Origin: Tetracladium setigerum
Lineage: Eukaryota; Ascomycota; Leotiomycetes; Helotiales
Direction: 5' to 3'
Assembly: GCA_031472005.1 (NCBI GenBank)
Contig: PZJY01000005.1
Span: forward strand, 1,054,001 to 1,118,000
DNA length: 64,000 nt
Positions 10,682 through 23,059 of this stretch are shown in pieces (within the stretch, counting starts at the first letter, position 1; the number at the start of each line of letters is the position of its first letter). Under the pieces are notes generated by a model. The model saw nothing but the letters and a program-made list of their open reading frames with translations. It did not search any database and was not told the DNA's origin. A program made the translations under genes and the position numbers.

Positions 10682-13371
10682 TTAAGCATTAATGACACTC
10701 AATGTAGTGTTTGCGAGCAGATCTCGACTGCTCAATCCAACGTGCAAAGTAAACTCGCCTTGTGGAATTCTCCACTGTTGTGCCACAATATCCCAGTAGC
10801 TCAAATCACGTCGCATGAGGTCAAAGGTGGCAGATCTTCGCTCGCCCGGGAAAACTTCGACTTTGTCGAATCCACGAAGCTGATATGGGGTGTGCCTTCT
10901 GGAGTCGAGGATGGAAAGGTAATGTAAAGCTGCGGTACCACATGTCCCCGGACATCGCCTGTGTTCGTTGCATAGACTTGGACGCGATAGATGACGTCCC
11001 AAAGAGCAGGATTACCACCCGGCTGAATCGTTCGTTCCTCAGGAAGCGCAGTAATCTCAGTTGTGTTTACAGCCTCGACAGATACGTCGTGGAGGTTGAA
11101 GGTGGTGTATGACAGACCGAAGCCAAATTCAAAACGAACGTCGATGTTGTTGGCGTCAAAGTACTTATAGTCAACCTCAAGTTTCTCGTCAAAGTATGCC
11201 TGCCAGTCGTCAAGACCAGTTGTATTGACGCCGGTAACGACAGGGGCGTTGTAATCTGTCCCATTCAAGGCAATTGTGTAGGGAAGATGGCCAGAAGGAT
11301 TCACGTCTCCGTACAGTACATCAATGAGGGAGTTACCACTCTCTTGTCCGGGTAGTGAGCAAGAAGGATAGCCGTAACGTTAGGATGATCAGACCAAGGA
11401 AGGTTGTTAATGCCCGAAGAGTGTGTAACCACCACAGTGTTGTTGCAGCGAGCAGCAACGTTCTCGACCACGTCGTTCGCTTGCCAATCCAGATCAAGAG
11501 TTGCACGGTCTGTACCCTCAGACGCCCAACTCTTGAGAAACACGAGACAGACATCGGGTGTAATTGCTTTCAAAAATCCACCGGTTCCCAGAATGTTGGT
11601 TGCAGGGGGGTCGCAAGGTAGGTGTTATTCAACCAATACTCAATAGTAGCATCAGTCTCCTCAGCCTTAACCTTCAACGCATCGAGAGGAGTGATGAGAT
11701 AGGTAAATTGACCAGCTCCAGAACCACCACCAATTGCCAGGGTGCCATACTCATAGTCCTCCTGGTTGAGAGGTCCCAAAAGTGGATCGCCAGCATCATT
11801 TCCGAAGACAGCAATGGACTTGGGATTTCGAAGTGGTAAAGCACCATTAATGTTCTTCAAGAGAATTGTCGACTCAGCTGCTTGCTTTCGAATCAACTCG
11901 CCGTGATTTTCTCGAACATCTCGGTTTGATTCGCCTTGAAGATATGGCGTCCAATCATCCGTGTAAATGGCGGGAGGGGTAAAACCGTTGACACGCTCCG
12001 AAGCTGGATCTCGACTTGGGAAACCCTGGTCTTGACCGAGTGCGTAGTATGGGGTCATAATACGAACGATCATGTCGTCCAAGCGTTCGACATTGAGTGT
12101 ACCATTGTTGACTGCATTGGTAACATTTTGACCAAAGTAGGAGGAGATTGCTCCAGCACCAAGAAGGTATGGAATCGTGAATCCAGGCATGTCCATATCG
12201 AGTCCAGCCTCAATCGATGCGACTCCACTGTGGACAGCAAACCAGTCGGACATGACATAGCCTTGGAAGCCGAGTTCATTTTTCAGAATCCCGTTTAACG
12301 CTTTTGAATTTTGGCATGCATACGATCCATTCAATCTCTGGTAGGAACACATGAATGAGGCGGACTTGGCTCGTGCTGCATTTGCAAAAGGCCAAAGATA
12401 AACCTCATCTGAAAGGGTCAGCTGTTTATTCAGTATATTATAAGAAAGTTGGCTACTTACGGAAGGTTCTATCATCGATGTTCGATGAGATACCCTCTTG
12501 CTGGATCGTCAAGTTTGGGTAAAGAGAAGAGGATCGTTGAATTTCTTGCTCGTTTCCGATGTAATGCTTTGCAGCAGCTTGTACTCCAGCGTCCTGAATT
12601 CCTTCAATAGTTGCAGTCATGGCGACTCCAGTGAGATATGGATCAGCTGAGAAGCCTTCCCAATTGCGGCCCATATAAGCAGATCGACCCAATGGTCCAG
12701 CTACAGGACTTTACCAAATTATTAGCATTTTGTATCAACCTCACAGGAATCTTGAACGTACGCTAGAGCAACATGAGCACCTTTGGCTCTGAATTCTCGA
12801 CCCATGGCAAGGCCTCTGTCGTACAGAAGCTGCTTATCCAAGATGAGGCAACTGTCACGCCTGACGCAAAGACACTGGCCAGATTCTGGACTCGTATCGT
12901 TTGTGGTCCATCATGTAAACATAGACCAGTGAAGTTAAGACGAGGAATTCCAAAAATATTTCCAACACAAGGACCAGGGACACCTATGTGTATTAGCTTG
13001 GCGCTGAGAATGATCATATTATACGTGACGAGCACGAGCTTACCAGTAACCATCAATGACTTCTCCTCTAGCGAGAGCTGCGCGACAAAATCGCGAGCTT
13101 TCTGGAGCCCTTCCTCCCATCCTGGAACACCTCCAGCAACACGTGCTACGACTAATTAGCATTTTGTAATCTAAGTTGGTACGGGTATGTGGAGAAGAGT
13201 TGATAACTTACGAGAGGGATATACAGCTTCGGATGAATTGTACTGGTTAAGTATAACAGTATCCACTGGTTGTATGTTTTCAAAGGCTCCTGCAGGTCGA
13301 GGAGTACCGAATAGCTGTGCCTCAGCAGCTGAGAGCAGCGCCAGTGTTGAAAGTACGGTTAACCAGACCAT
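10682..13371 (-). CDS. Secreted GH3 beta-glucosidase, four 1-base gaps
   Basis: Exons 13371-13212, 13145-13044, 12983-12762, 12708-12461 and 12408-10682. A signal peptide (residues 1-18) precedes the GH3 barrel, the alpha/beta domain and a C-terminal fibronectin-like domain, so the enzyme removes terminal beta-glucose from oligosaccharides outside the cell. Visible motifs are the KHYIGNEQE loop and the catalytic nucleophile in GYVMSDW (about residue 299). The frame breaks four times, at G/C runs near 12838, 11604-11609, 11348 and 10887-10890; each time the family sequence resumes after a single missing base. With four bases added the length is 820 codons plus stop, normal for GH3. I read these as consensus errors rather than decay, because no stop substitution or other damage is visible. 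Confidence 0.87.
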
Positions 13372-13451
13372 GATGGTTAGTATTGATGGAACCACTCGGA
13401 GATCTCTAGTGCTGAGAATATTTTCAGTGTTTTATCGTGGGCAGCAGCCTT

Positions 13452-13459
13452 CTTATATA
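13452..13459 (-). promoter_or_regulatory. TATA box of the beta-glucosidase gene
   Basis: TATATAAG on the minus strand, about 80 bases upstream of the GH3 start codon. The spacing equals that seen at the FAD oxidase gene. Confidence 0.4.
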
Positions 13460-15670
13460 CAAATTTCATACACACATCTACATCATCACAAGAGACAGAA
13501 TCTTACTTGCAGATACAGTTAACCTTCCCCTCTATTGAGCCCAAATCTTAGATTCAACACACTCAAAAGCAAAGCCACCGAGAAGTGACCGAGTCTGGTC
13601 ATAAACAAGACTTTTCCGTCTTCGTGACAATGTTGCTAGACTCCACAGCGCGGCTTGCGTAAAATAACTTCGGAGTTTCCCCTCTATGCGCAGTCCGGAC
13701 GTTTTCTCGCTTGAGTTATTGCCCAACCTTTACCCAAGCTTTGAACCAATTAGAGTGAGAATTTTTTAGAGTTATTTAGCTGTTGACCAATGAATGAGAT
13801 TCATGTTCATCCCAATTCTTCGAAGCATGACACGGTCGGCTAACGCATGGAGGGGAGATGTTGTCAAAGGCAGACTTGGCGGACATCATGCAGTAAAGAT
13901 TGACCTAAAGCAATCTTCCCCGCAGTTCAAGTGGAAGAGCTCCAATAGGTAGCTACTCATAACTTAGACTAACAATAATCCATTATGTATCAAGGTTTGT
14001 GTTCAAGTACATACATTGTTAACTTTTCTCCATGCCAACACTTCAATAGACTTCAAAGACAGGCGACAGTTCCAATCAATGTCAGAGCTGTCTTGGTCTC
14101 TTTCAAGCTGACAGGCCAGGGAATACTCCATTCTTTGGCATTCAAGGGTCATGTCATTTTTAAATTGATCGCGGAATTCTTGATATGTAAACAATAAAGT
14201 TTCTTGAAGGTGGGGGTAAACGAGGTAACCGATGGCAAAACCTCGGGTAACAAACAACATTATCTTGGCGGGGTTCTCTGAACCGACGACTCGGCAAATC
14301 AAAACATGGGGTTTGTGGGGTATGGGGACAACTCTTTGAAGAAAAAAACAGATCCTACCACCGAGGAAGAACCGAAGCTTTGGTTGGCAGTAAAAAATCC
14401 ATGCCGTTACAGCGCCACCATCATCATCACGAGGGCCGAACCGGAAAGAGGAGACTGAACTGACTCAGGTTCTTCTTCTGCTGTCATGAGAGAGGTCATG
14501 AGTACTCTTACAAGCTAGTTCGCTACAGGCGTTTTGAACTCAATTCAATTCTGTGGCTACCAGTAAGCTTTGAAGGGCTGTATTTGTAGGCCATATTACT
14601 CTACTTTATTTACAGAATTTATTGTTGTGCAAGAATCCCCCAACGTTCCACCTGTCACTTCAGCGCTTTGGTCAAGTGTCCTGTCCAAACCACTCTATAC
14701 ATATGTGGAGCAGACTGTCATTCTTTCAGGATACACCCAGGTATCCTCAGAAGCAGAGCAGATTCTGCCCAGACAAGTCACCCCGACCGGCCAAAATATG
14801 GAGATTGCCAAGGTATCCTTAGACGCAATATCCTTACTGTAAAGAGGGATTTATTACAACTTAAAGCTGATGTTGCTTCTGGACCTGGCGTCTGCAGGCT
14901 ACTTATTCTACGTTCTTTCGGTACGGACCCAGTTAAACCTTGCATCGTTTTCGGTACGACTACGAGATACAGTACTTTCTTACAAATCAGGATCTTCGAT
15001 CCAGGCGGGATTTACGGGTGTCGGCCATGTCATATTGGCATGAAAACCAACCCTTGTTAATTGGTTAAGAGCTGAATAACTCTAAAAAGGATCAACTCTC
15101 TTTCGACCACAGCTCAGGTAGAACACCGGGTAATATCTTAAGCGAGAAAATGTTCTGATAGTTTGCTCATGGAAGGGACATCAAATCGTCCTCTGAATTA
15201 ACGATATTCTATGTCTTTACCAAGTAAACAAGTGTGACGACTGCATGGACATGGGTAAAATTATACTCAAGAAGGCCTCGGGTGTCTCGGAGAGGTTGGG
15301 TTCACCGATCACCGAAGTGGTGGTGTGGAAGAACCACAGGCCCGAGATTAGCATCGCTGCCGTGTTTTCTTGGGTTGCCGAATATTCTGCTAATGTAAGC
15401 CTGTTTCTTGGCAACTTTCCGTGATAGGACACTCAATTTTTAAGTTTTTCGCTTAATTCATTTGTTTTTTTCTCTCTGATATATCATTTACGTCACTACA
15501 GCAACGGGGAAGAAAAACGATCTGAGATTCATGATGAATGGCTGTCAGAGCCAAGAGGAGTCTTGCATTAGTACAATCTTTGACAACTCAAGCAAGCAAG
15601 AAAAGACGGTACAGTATGAAACTGAAGATGGATTGCATAACTGAATGTGATTTCATTCATGTGCAGGAAA

Positions 15671-15697
15671 CTTCTCTCCGGCATCATCGGAGAGAAG
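15671..15697. repeat. Perfect hairpin in gene-poor gap
   Basis: CTTCTCTCCG at 15671-15680 is followed after seven bases by its exact reverse complement at 15688-15697. There is no T-run after it on either strand and no gene nearby, so its role, if any, is unknown. Confidence 0.5.
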
Positions 15698-16445
15698 GGC
15701 AAATCATCTTTGCTTCGCGGACGCTGCACCAAAGCCAAGCTCGTGCAAGGAGACCGTGACGCCGGAGTGAACGAGACATATTGGAAATTGAATACCGCAT
15801 AGGGCTATCATTCCACCGCCACGGGAATGGAAATATCGTCCGATCGGGCCAATCGCTAAATACAGGGGTCGTTTGTAAGTATCAGGTGAGTTTTGATAAT
15901 AACCTGTGACGCGGCTCTGCGAAAGCCACACTACGAATCAATACATGTGCAAAAATAGTAGGAGAGAGGTGATAGTAGTGAAGCCCATCCTTTTAAACCA
16001 GTTTAATTCGGATCAAACCACCGATCTATAAGGAGTATAACAGCCTCAATAGATATTTACATTTCAGGACGTAAGGCTTGGCATGGTCACAGTGGGTCTT
16101 TCTACGACATCTCCTTGACTGGCCGGTCTTGAAGATTGTTAGAAACACTGATTAATCTTATTGTTTGAGTTTTTAGCTGTTAATTCCAGGTGAAGAGGGA
16201 TAGCATTATAAAAGGTAATAGGGTCTCCATTCTTGTCAGTGTAACGTTTTGAGAGCTAACTTCTAAAATTTTGAAGCTGTTCTGTAATAATTTAAGAGAT
16301 AGCTAGCGTAACTCACGCATCACATGTTACTCAAACACGATCGCGATTAGCTCGATATAATACGCGTCACGAGATTACTATAAGAACGGCCTCTTCTCGA
16401 TCTCACTCCAACCTCCTCAACAACGACAAACGCGTCACCGGCAGG

Positions 16446-17685
16446 ATGACGACTCTCTCCAAGATGGAGAGAATCTCTGCTCTTCTAATGTAACTGCTAT
16501 TCTTATCATTTATTGACTAAACACTAACCTATTTAAAGGTCGTGCGCCGGCATTACAGAGGAAGTTGATCCAGCTGAATGCCTCTCCCAGTCAACACCTC
16601 CCAGCCCTCCACGCCACACTGCTGAGGGTTTCACCGATCTAATGTTCACACCCTTCAGAAAACTTTATCCTGGTATGTATATGCTATCTCATGTTCAGAT
16701 TACCCCCAGGCCAATCGTCTGTTCATCAAGGACGGCGATTGATCACTTCAAATTTCTGCAACAGACTAACATCCCCCTATTCAGAGCTTCGTTTGAAGGT
16801 TTGGGGCCTAGTTGACCTCAGTCCTCGAGTTATTGTCGTTGGTGAATTCATGACGGATTCTGCAGCCAAAGGGACGATTGCTTGCCGCTCTTCAATCGCC
16901 CACCCACTTCTCCACACCAACCATGTACGTATTTATTTACCTCTGATTCCAACTTTAAGAAATATCCACACTCCAACAACTTGTTACAGCAAGAATTTGA
17001 AGAAAATTAAGGGTTGTGTCCTCGGACTACTTCTTCAAATTACTTCTTCGCAGACAGCTTGGCTGACTAATTACAGGAATCCCGACAGGTTGCCTTTGAG
17101 AGAGGTTACAGACTCATCGCCAAAGATACAACGATCTGCATGAATCCATCTATCGACATTCTTGCCGTCTGCTGTCATGAAACATTCCGCTACTTCATGG
17201 AAGGTTTGTCTCTTGCAGATGAAGGAAACAAACCCACAACATTGATGACTCAAGATCATGTCAAAAAGAGCTTGGAGCATCTCATGATATATGAAAGTTC
17301 TTTCAATATCGTTAGTACTTCATTCACTCTCAAGTATCTTCGTCGCCAATACAAAGTCTTGGAAGGATTGAAGAGCTTCTCGTTGGGAATGGAGCATGCC
17401 ATGTCGAGCTTTGATGCGGGCGGCGCTAAAAGTCGAGCGATCTGGGCAACGACGTGGAAGGGTTATGAAGGTGTGGTGCCAGTACTTAGATTCTTGTGGC
17501 CAGACGAGGTGAAGAAGGTACAAGAAGGAGATACTGAACTATATTTGCGTAAAGTTCGCGGTCCACCTCGGGCGGTGAAGGTAGTGAAGGGTCAAAAGCA
17601 ACATGCTTTCAATCTCGATACCGATTTCGATACCGATTTCGATTTCTTGAACCAGAAAGCTTATGATTTACGAGAGTTGAAGTAA
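16446..17685 (+). CDS. 2EXR domain protein (copy 2)
   Basis: Four exons, 16446-16489, 16539-16672, 16785-16924 and 17077-17685, give 308 residues; frames join exactly across introns of 49, 112 and 152 nt. The 2EXR core is FTPFRKLYPELRLKVWGL (about 50-67) and the second signature is HTNHESRQVAFERGY (about 103-117). The intron between exons 2 and 3 cuts the glutamate codon of the YPE motif after its first base, the same place and phase as in copy 3. The C-terminus has a short Asp/Phe repeat (DTDFDTDFDF). First of four same-strand copies. Function unknown. Confidence 0.85.
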
Positions 17686-18032
17686 ATGTCTTTAAATATC
17701 TAGCCAATTCCAATCTACCAGGAATGCATCTGACTTACCATTTGTTGTGTTGTGTCAAACAATGTAGGTGCCGGGTGACATGATCCTTTGACAGTGCTAT
17801 ACAGCACATGGTTATTTCGCAAACAAACAACCAGCTTCACCGATTCATGATTGCCTCCATAGAAATTCCCAGCATCGAACTATAAAATAACATCCACAGC
17901 CTTTTCAACATCTGAACAGATCAGAATCTCCATTACCGCTACCACTCCACCGAAAACGATAAGCCTCCCTCAGCCGCCAATAAGCAGACTTCAGTTGAGT
18001 TGAAAAGGGAGACATCAAAGTCAACAATAATC
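17686..18032. other. Intergenic between 2EXR copies 2 and 3
   Basis: A 347-base spacer with the terminator of copy 2 and the leader of copy 3. No coding signal. Confidence 0.5.
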
Positions 18033-18811
18033 ATGACTTCCACAAGTGATTCGCGAACCGCTGCAGATGCCACCTTAGACCTCACGCTATTCACCATGTT
18101 CCCAAAGCTTCCTCCTGGTAAGTGCCCTAGATCAATATCTCACAAATCACTTTACTAACAGCATATTATTCAGAGATTCGTCAGCTGATTTGTGCTGCTG
18201 CAGCCAGCAACGAAATTCATTTCTATTGGCTTGGGTTTGAGTCTCCAGCCCTGTATGAGAAAGTTTTTTGGCCACCCCATCGTTTTCGAAAACCTCCTCC
18301 GCAGGTACCGCTGCTACTTTCTATTAATCAAGAATCGCGACGATTTGCCCTGACACAAAACTTCTTGATCGAAAATCGCAGCAGCGTCTACTTCAATCCA
18401 TCAACTGGAGCTCTAGTCGCTTATAGAGGGTTTGACTTGCACAACTACATTCGCTTGTATCTTCTTGGTTTGGAGACAGGGAGCCTTCAATCAAAAGTCG
18501 CCCAGGAACTTAAAACAAAGTTAAAATATTTGGCAATTTTCAGCAGACATTTTGGGCCTTTGGATAGCACGCCTCTAGAGCTCCAGGTTCTCCAAATTTT
18601 CACTGCACTGAAATGTGTGATTTGTGAAGAAGGTTCGGTATTGTTTCCAGTTGACACAGACCAGGAGGATTGTAAGAGTTTGCTGCGGGAAGCCTGGAAT
18701 CAGGAGAATGTTCCGAGTGTTTATTTCATGCCTGAAAAAGTGACTCGGACCGTTTTGGATGGAGATTTGAGTTGGGTGATTGATAAATTGAAGCGAGTGG
18801 AGGTCTCGTGA
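18033..18811 (+). CDS. 2EXR domain protein (copy 3)
   Basis: Two exons, 18033-18117 and 18174-18811, encode 240 residues. The start lies in a normal leader, and the N-terminus goes quickly into the core LTLFTMFPKLPPEIRQLIC (about 17-35). The second signature is LLSINQESRRFAL (about 90-102). The 56-nt intron splits the PPE glutamate codon after base one, as in copy 2. The protein is shorter than the other copies because it lacks the N-terminal low-complexity extension. A GTT triplet repeat follows the stop codon. Confidence 0.85.
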
Positions 18812-19373
18812 ATTCTTCGAGAATTGGTTGTTGTTGTTGTTGTGCTGGGGTACCATAGGATGAGAGGGCTCGTAACAACAGTAACTTCATTCAATACCAT
18901 TGTTCTCATCATCGATATACATTCGATTTCGTCAAGATTTTCTAACTTCCCAATGTTGTGGGTGGAACTTGATAGACTATTAGGATGACTTGATCAACTA
19001 GGTCCTCCATCTCCTCTGGTTGTTCTTTGGATACCTCGAACTTCTTACTCCCGATTGCAAAAGTGATGAAATCTTTGTTCATAAGATTCAGAAGGAAAGT
19101 GAATTGTTGACATATGTACCGAATTGGATTAGCGTGAGAGGTGACTAGTGCTGTAAGCGACAAGTGCGCCCCGCCTTCACTGCAACACTAACTTTCGATC
19201 TTGAACAACCTGGCAAGTCGTCGACAAGTATTCTTCACGTCGACTACTCCTTACCATTTTCGGCTGATACCGACACCCCCAAAGCAAACCAAAGCGATAT
19301 ATCGCAGACAACATCAACCTCTCCAACCAAGCCGACAATCACCGCTCAAACTAATAGAGGCGGCATACCTGCA
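18812..19373. other. Intergenic between 2EXR copies 3 and 4
   Basis: A GTT repeat just after copy 3, then AT-rich sequence. The plus-strand frame of copy 4 stays open upstream to about 19164, but it has no ATG before 19374. A minus-strand frame at 18942-19163 has no ATG and no recognisable domain. Confidence 0.45.
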
Positions 19374-20208
19374 ATGTCTTCTCAAACCTCAGCCTTTCTC
19401 TCCGCCGAGATGAAAGATGAAGTTCAAAATACAATCTCCATGATAATCACACCACCTCAAATGAATGGAAACGTTATCGGCGGCGCGGTTGTTGCGACAA
19501 CATTTTCCCAGTTCGATAAGTTACCAACTGAGTACGCTAAATCCGCCCTCTTACTCCTGTCTTGTACTAATTCTGGTCTGTAGGTTACGTTTGAAGATAT
19601 GTAAGTCTTTCGATGTCGATGACCAACCATCACAAGTTGTGAAGATCAACCTCAACGAGGAAGATAAAAACCTGAACCCCGCTGAGCCTGAAAATGCCAT
19701 CTATTACGTGAAGAATGCCAAAGGCCAACGCATAATTCCGACAATACTTCATATCAACCGAGAATCTCGTGTGGAAGGCCTGAAGGCTTATATCCAAATC
19801 ACGGAATCAGCGTGGTCAGGTTACTTCAGCCCTGAACGCGGCATCTTGTTATTTGCATGCCTAGACGCATACTGCGACTATACCTACCCAAGAATGGGCG
19901 AGAATACGGATAATCAATCTGTGGCACGCATGAAGTTGCTTACGAATGTTCAACACGTGGCGATCTCTCCGTGCGGTCCAACTTACAGCGATATGATTTC
20001 CTATAAGAAGACCAAAATTGATTTCTCATTTATGAAGGCTTTGAAAACGCTAACGATTGAGGAAAATTGTAATCCCCCTTCTGAAGAGGAATATGGGTGT
20101 GTGGACTGGGAGAAGTATTGGTGGGGCGCAAAGAAAACAGCAACTGTCGTTGAGGTCTCGTATGATTGTATTGATGCTCTGTTTCGTGATGGTGAAACAG
20201 GTTATTGA
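19374..20208 (+). CDS. 2EXR domain protein (copy 4)
   Basis: Two exons, 19374-19531 and 19584-20208, encode 260 residues. The 2EXR core is FSQFDKLPTELRLKIC (about 43-58), with the second signature ILHINRESRVEGL at about 107-119. The 52-nt intron cuts the same conserved glutamate as in copies 2 and 3 but after the second base of the codon. The start is the first ATG in an upstream-open frame, so a longer N-terminus cannot be excluded if another exon exists. Same strand as its neighbours. Confidence 0.8.
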
Positions 20209-20870
20209 GGGCAAAATTTGAGGAAGTTGAAAACAGAGGGCCGAATACAAGGGATAAAATTGATGAGGAAACAATGGATGAGGTTTCCAAGAGCGAGGAC
20301 GAAGAGAGCGAGGGAAGGGACGAGGAGAGCGAGCGAGTGGATGAACAGATTGAGAGCGAAAACGAAGAGAGCCAGGGTTAGAAGGAAGGTAGTTAGAGCG
20401 GCTGGATTCCCTTCCACAAAGTACCAAGGTAGCAATTAGCGATGGGAAGAGGATATTAGTTTCTGGGGAAATAATTAGGCGAACTTGCACAGAATCAGAA
20501 ACGCTTTTCAGTTACAATTCCATCCTGGTCTGAAATCCGAAAGTCGAGAAAAGTGAACCAGAAAAAGTGAATAATTTCGGTGAATGGTGATTCGTGTCGG
20601 CACTAGCGTTGAAGTGACAATAAGGCAAGACCTTCCCACCACCTGCTTCCCTCCCTCCTCCCTCCCTCCTTTCCTCCCTTCCTCCCTTCGATCTCGGCAG
20701 CCCAAAAAACTAGATCTTCCTCACGACAACCAAACCTCAAGACCGCGAAGCCTAAATTAAACCAAAACATCGTACTCTCTCTGCCGCAGTGAGTCCAATT
20801 GCATCTTTATAGGGAAGTTTACTGACCTTTCGCTAGCAAAAGACCCCCACATCCTCCAACTCACGTCAAG
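20209..20870. other. Intergenic between 2EXR copies 4 and 5
   Basis: Begins with a purine-rich GAGCGA/GAGGAC stretch after the copy 4 stop. On the minus strand it reads as long leucine/serine frames, which I regard as composition artefacts. CT-rich sequence before 20870 is the copy 5 leader. Confidence 0.45.
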
Positions 20871-21920
20871 ATGTCTACGACAGATTCTCAACTCGATCTT
20901 TTGAAACTCCCATCCTCTGCCATCGAGACAACTTTCGAGGTCAACACAAATGACACTGTTGCCCTATCTTCACCTTCGATCAATTACAAAAGCGTCGAAG
21001 TCCCACAAGCCAAGATGTCTGCACCAGCTGCTCCTCCTTCCACATATCTCTCTGCGGCTGCTATTATGGCTACCGGAGATGACGATGAAGAAACCTGCTT
21101 CACGTTATTTCCCCAATTGCCGTGCGAGCTCCGCCATTGCATCTGGAGGTCTACCATGCAGCCACGAGCTGTTTCCATTGGTTACAGAATACAACGCTTC
21201 TATTATAAGGAAACAGATACGAAAATCATCAATCAAGATCGATTTCCGGTGATTTCACAGATAAATCGAGAATCACGACAGATTTTGCTGGAACATTACC
21301 TGTTCCTTGGGGATATTGACGAAGGTTTCTATTTCAACATGTCCATGGATGTGTTGGCTGTCCCCCCTCGCTTGCTTTATTGCTTCGCGCTACCAAAAAG
21401 TAGGTTGGAGGAGGAGGAAGATCTGGAGGAGGAATATCTGGATATTTTGACTCGCCAGAAACTATTGGCTGGCTTGAAGCACCTCTATCTTGAAGATATT
21501 ATTGATGTTGATGATGATGATTCTTACGAGAGTGTGAAAGATTGTTATATGTTCAAGGGCCTAGAAACCATTACCCTACCCGAGCATTGGCTCTTCGATT
21601 TGATTGGGGAGGACTGGGAGGAGGAGGAAATTTTGGGGAACGAGATGGCGCAGGAAGCAGCATCGAAGGAACTGGCACTGGCATGGTCTAAAGAAAATGC
21701 TAGCGTTCCAAAGATCTGCTTTCACCCCGCGTTTCGCAGGTTCGATTTGCTAAAAGGGGATCTCAGCTCTTGGAAAGGAGCAATAGCCAGACATTATACC
21801 GAGAAGCAGAACAAAACCGAGGTCAATACCGAGAACGGCAACGAGGCTATAAAAGACACCGACGACGGCAGTGTTGAGAAGGTGGAGGAGGAGGAAGAGG
21901 AGGAGGAAGAGGAAGAGGAG

Positions 21921-21959
<39 letters not shown>

Positions 21960-21971
21960 CAATTGGAATAA
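20871..21971 (+). CDS. 2EXR domain protein (copy 5), poly-Glu tail
   Basis: Intronless, 366 residues. A Ser/Thr/Ala-rich N-terminus leads into the core FTLFPQLPCELRHCIW (77-92); the second signature is VISQINRESRQILL (about 127-140). Middle and C-terminal parts are acidic, and the last 35 or so residues are almost entirely glutamate, encoded by GAG/GAA repeats at about 21884-21962. The lack of the LPxE intron, with the core otherwise kept, suggests intron loss or a copy made by another route. The poly-Glu length is probably variable between strains. Function unknown. Confidence 0.85.
21884..21962 (+). repeat. GAG/GAA repeat coding for poly-glutamate
   Basis: Nearly pure purine (GAG, GAA) tract within the 3' end of 2EXR copy 5. 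It is coding in this frame. Length differences of whole codons would be tolerated by the protein. Confidence 0.7.
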
Positions 21972-22954
21972 GAGGAAGACGCGGGCGAGGATGAGGAAGA
22001 AAATTGTGTCTTTAAGATGCTAAACGCATCTACCTAAAGCACATCACCAACACGCAACTTTGTCCAATATTGGGGGAGGAAGGAAGAGAGTGGATAGAAC
22101 TTGCTTCTATATATATGATTGCTATTTTGCAATTGGTACGGAGTACTACCACACACAGTACTCAGATCCACAACACCACAAATTTGCAGTAATTTTGTCA
22201 ATTGCGATTGCCTCTTTTTTTCTTTCCCACTGAAGTCGCTTCGTTTCGTTGCCTTTGCTACCTACCTAGCTAGCATTATCAAGTAAGTAAGTAGTTCTGA
22301 ACAACTTCACAAAATCACAAATACAAGATCTAAGACTTTCAACCATCCCATCTAACTCATCTATCACAGACATAGGTAAGTGAGACACTGAGCCGAGGAG
22401 GATGGACTGACTATACATGCTAAAGCAAAACACAATCAAATTTCAAAAAATCAAAACAATCTATCACTCTGAACCACGGTTCTGAGCTGTTAGTCACCCG
22501 TCCATCCTTCTCCTTCAATCTCCCCCTCTCTCCTCCTTCTCCTCCTTCTCCTCCTACTCTTAGTCCATCCGTCCCTCCGTCCCTCCCCTACACTCAACAA
22601 CCCCTCCCCTACATACAACTCTTTCACATTCTCACTTTCTCACTTTCTCACCAAAAAGCATAAAGCAAGCATAAACACTTAAAGTGGACATGAAAAGACC
22701 TTCACAATCAAAGTTGTAAGGACTTATTATTCATTTCCTTTGTTTTGTTTATTTCTCCTCTCATCCTTTCGTTCCTTCATTTTCTCGTTTCATTTCTCTT
22801 GTTGAATCTCTCTCATTGACACTCTCTCGCAATCTCTCTCTCTCATAATCGCCCTCTCATTGAGACTCTCCCCCATTAACTCCCCCCACGTCTCTCACAT
22901 TAACTCCAGAATAAGAGGAATAAGAGAGGGGCGTACCCAACTACTCACTACCCA

Positions 22955-22977
22955 CCTGCCTGCCTGCCTGCCTGCCT
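22955..22977. repeat. CCTG microsatellite
   Basis: Five and three-quarter exact copies of CCTG in the convergent intergenic region. Confidence 0.8.
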
Positions 22978-23059
22978 ACGCGCCTATCAATACCGTGAAA
23001 CCCTATACCCCCTCCACCTACCCTCCAAACCAATTCTCACGCCATGCAATGCATCCGCA

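Larger units (their letters stand above)
13372..16445. other. Gene-poor 3 kb gap
   Basis: Both strands were read and no gene could be supported. Open frames here are short, lack family motifs and do not join through plausible introns. The first 150 bases are the GH3 promoter; the last 100 are the pyrimidine-rich leader of the next 2EXR gene. A perfect 10-bp stem with a 7-base loop lies at 15671-15697. I see no long terminal or inverted repeats that would mark a transposon. Confidence 0.5.

Noticed and set aside
10682..13371. Beta-glucosidase as pseudogene
   Set aside because: All four breaks are one-base losses in G/C runs, the same type that hits essential neighbours; no other damage is seen.
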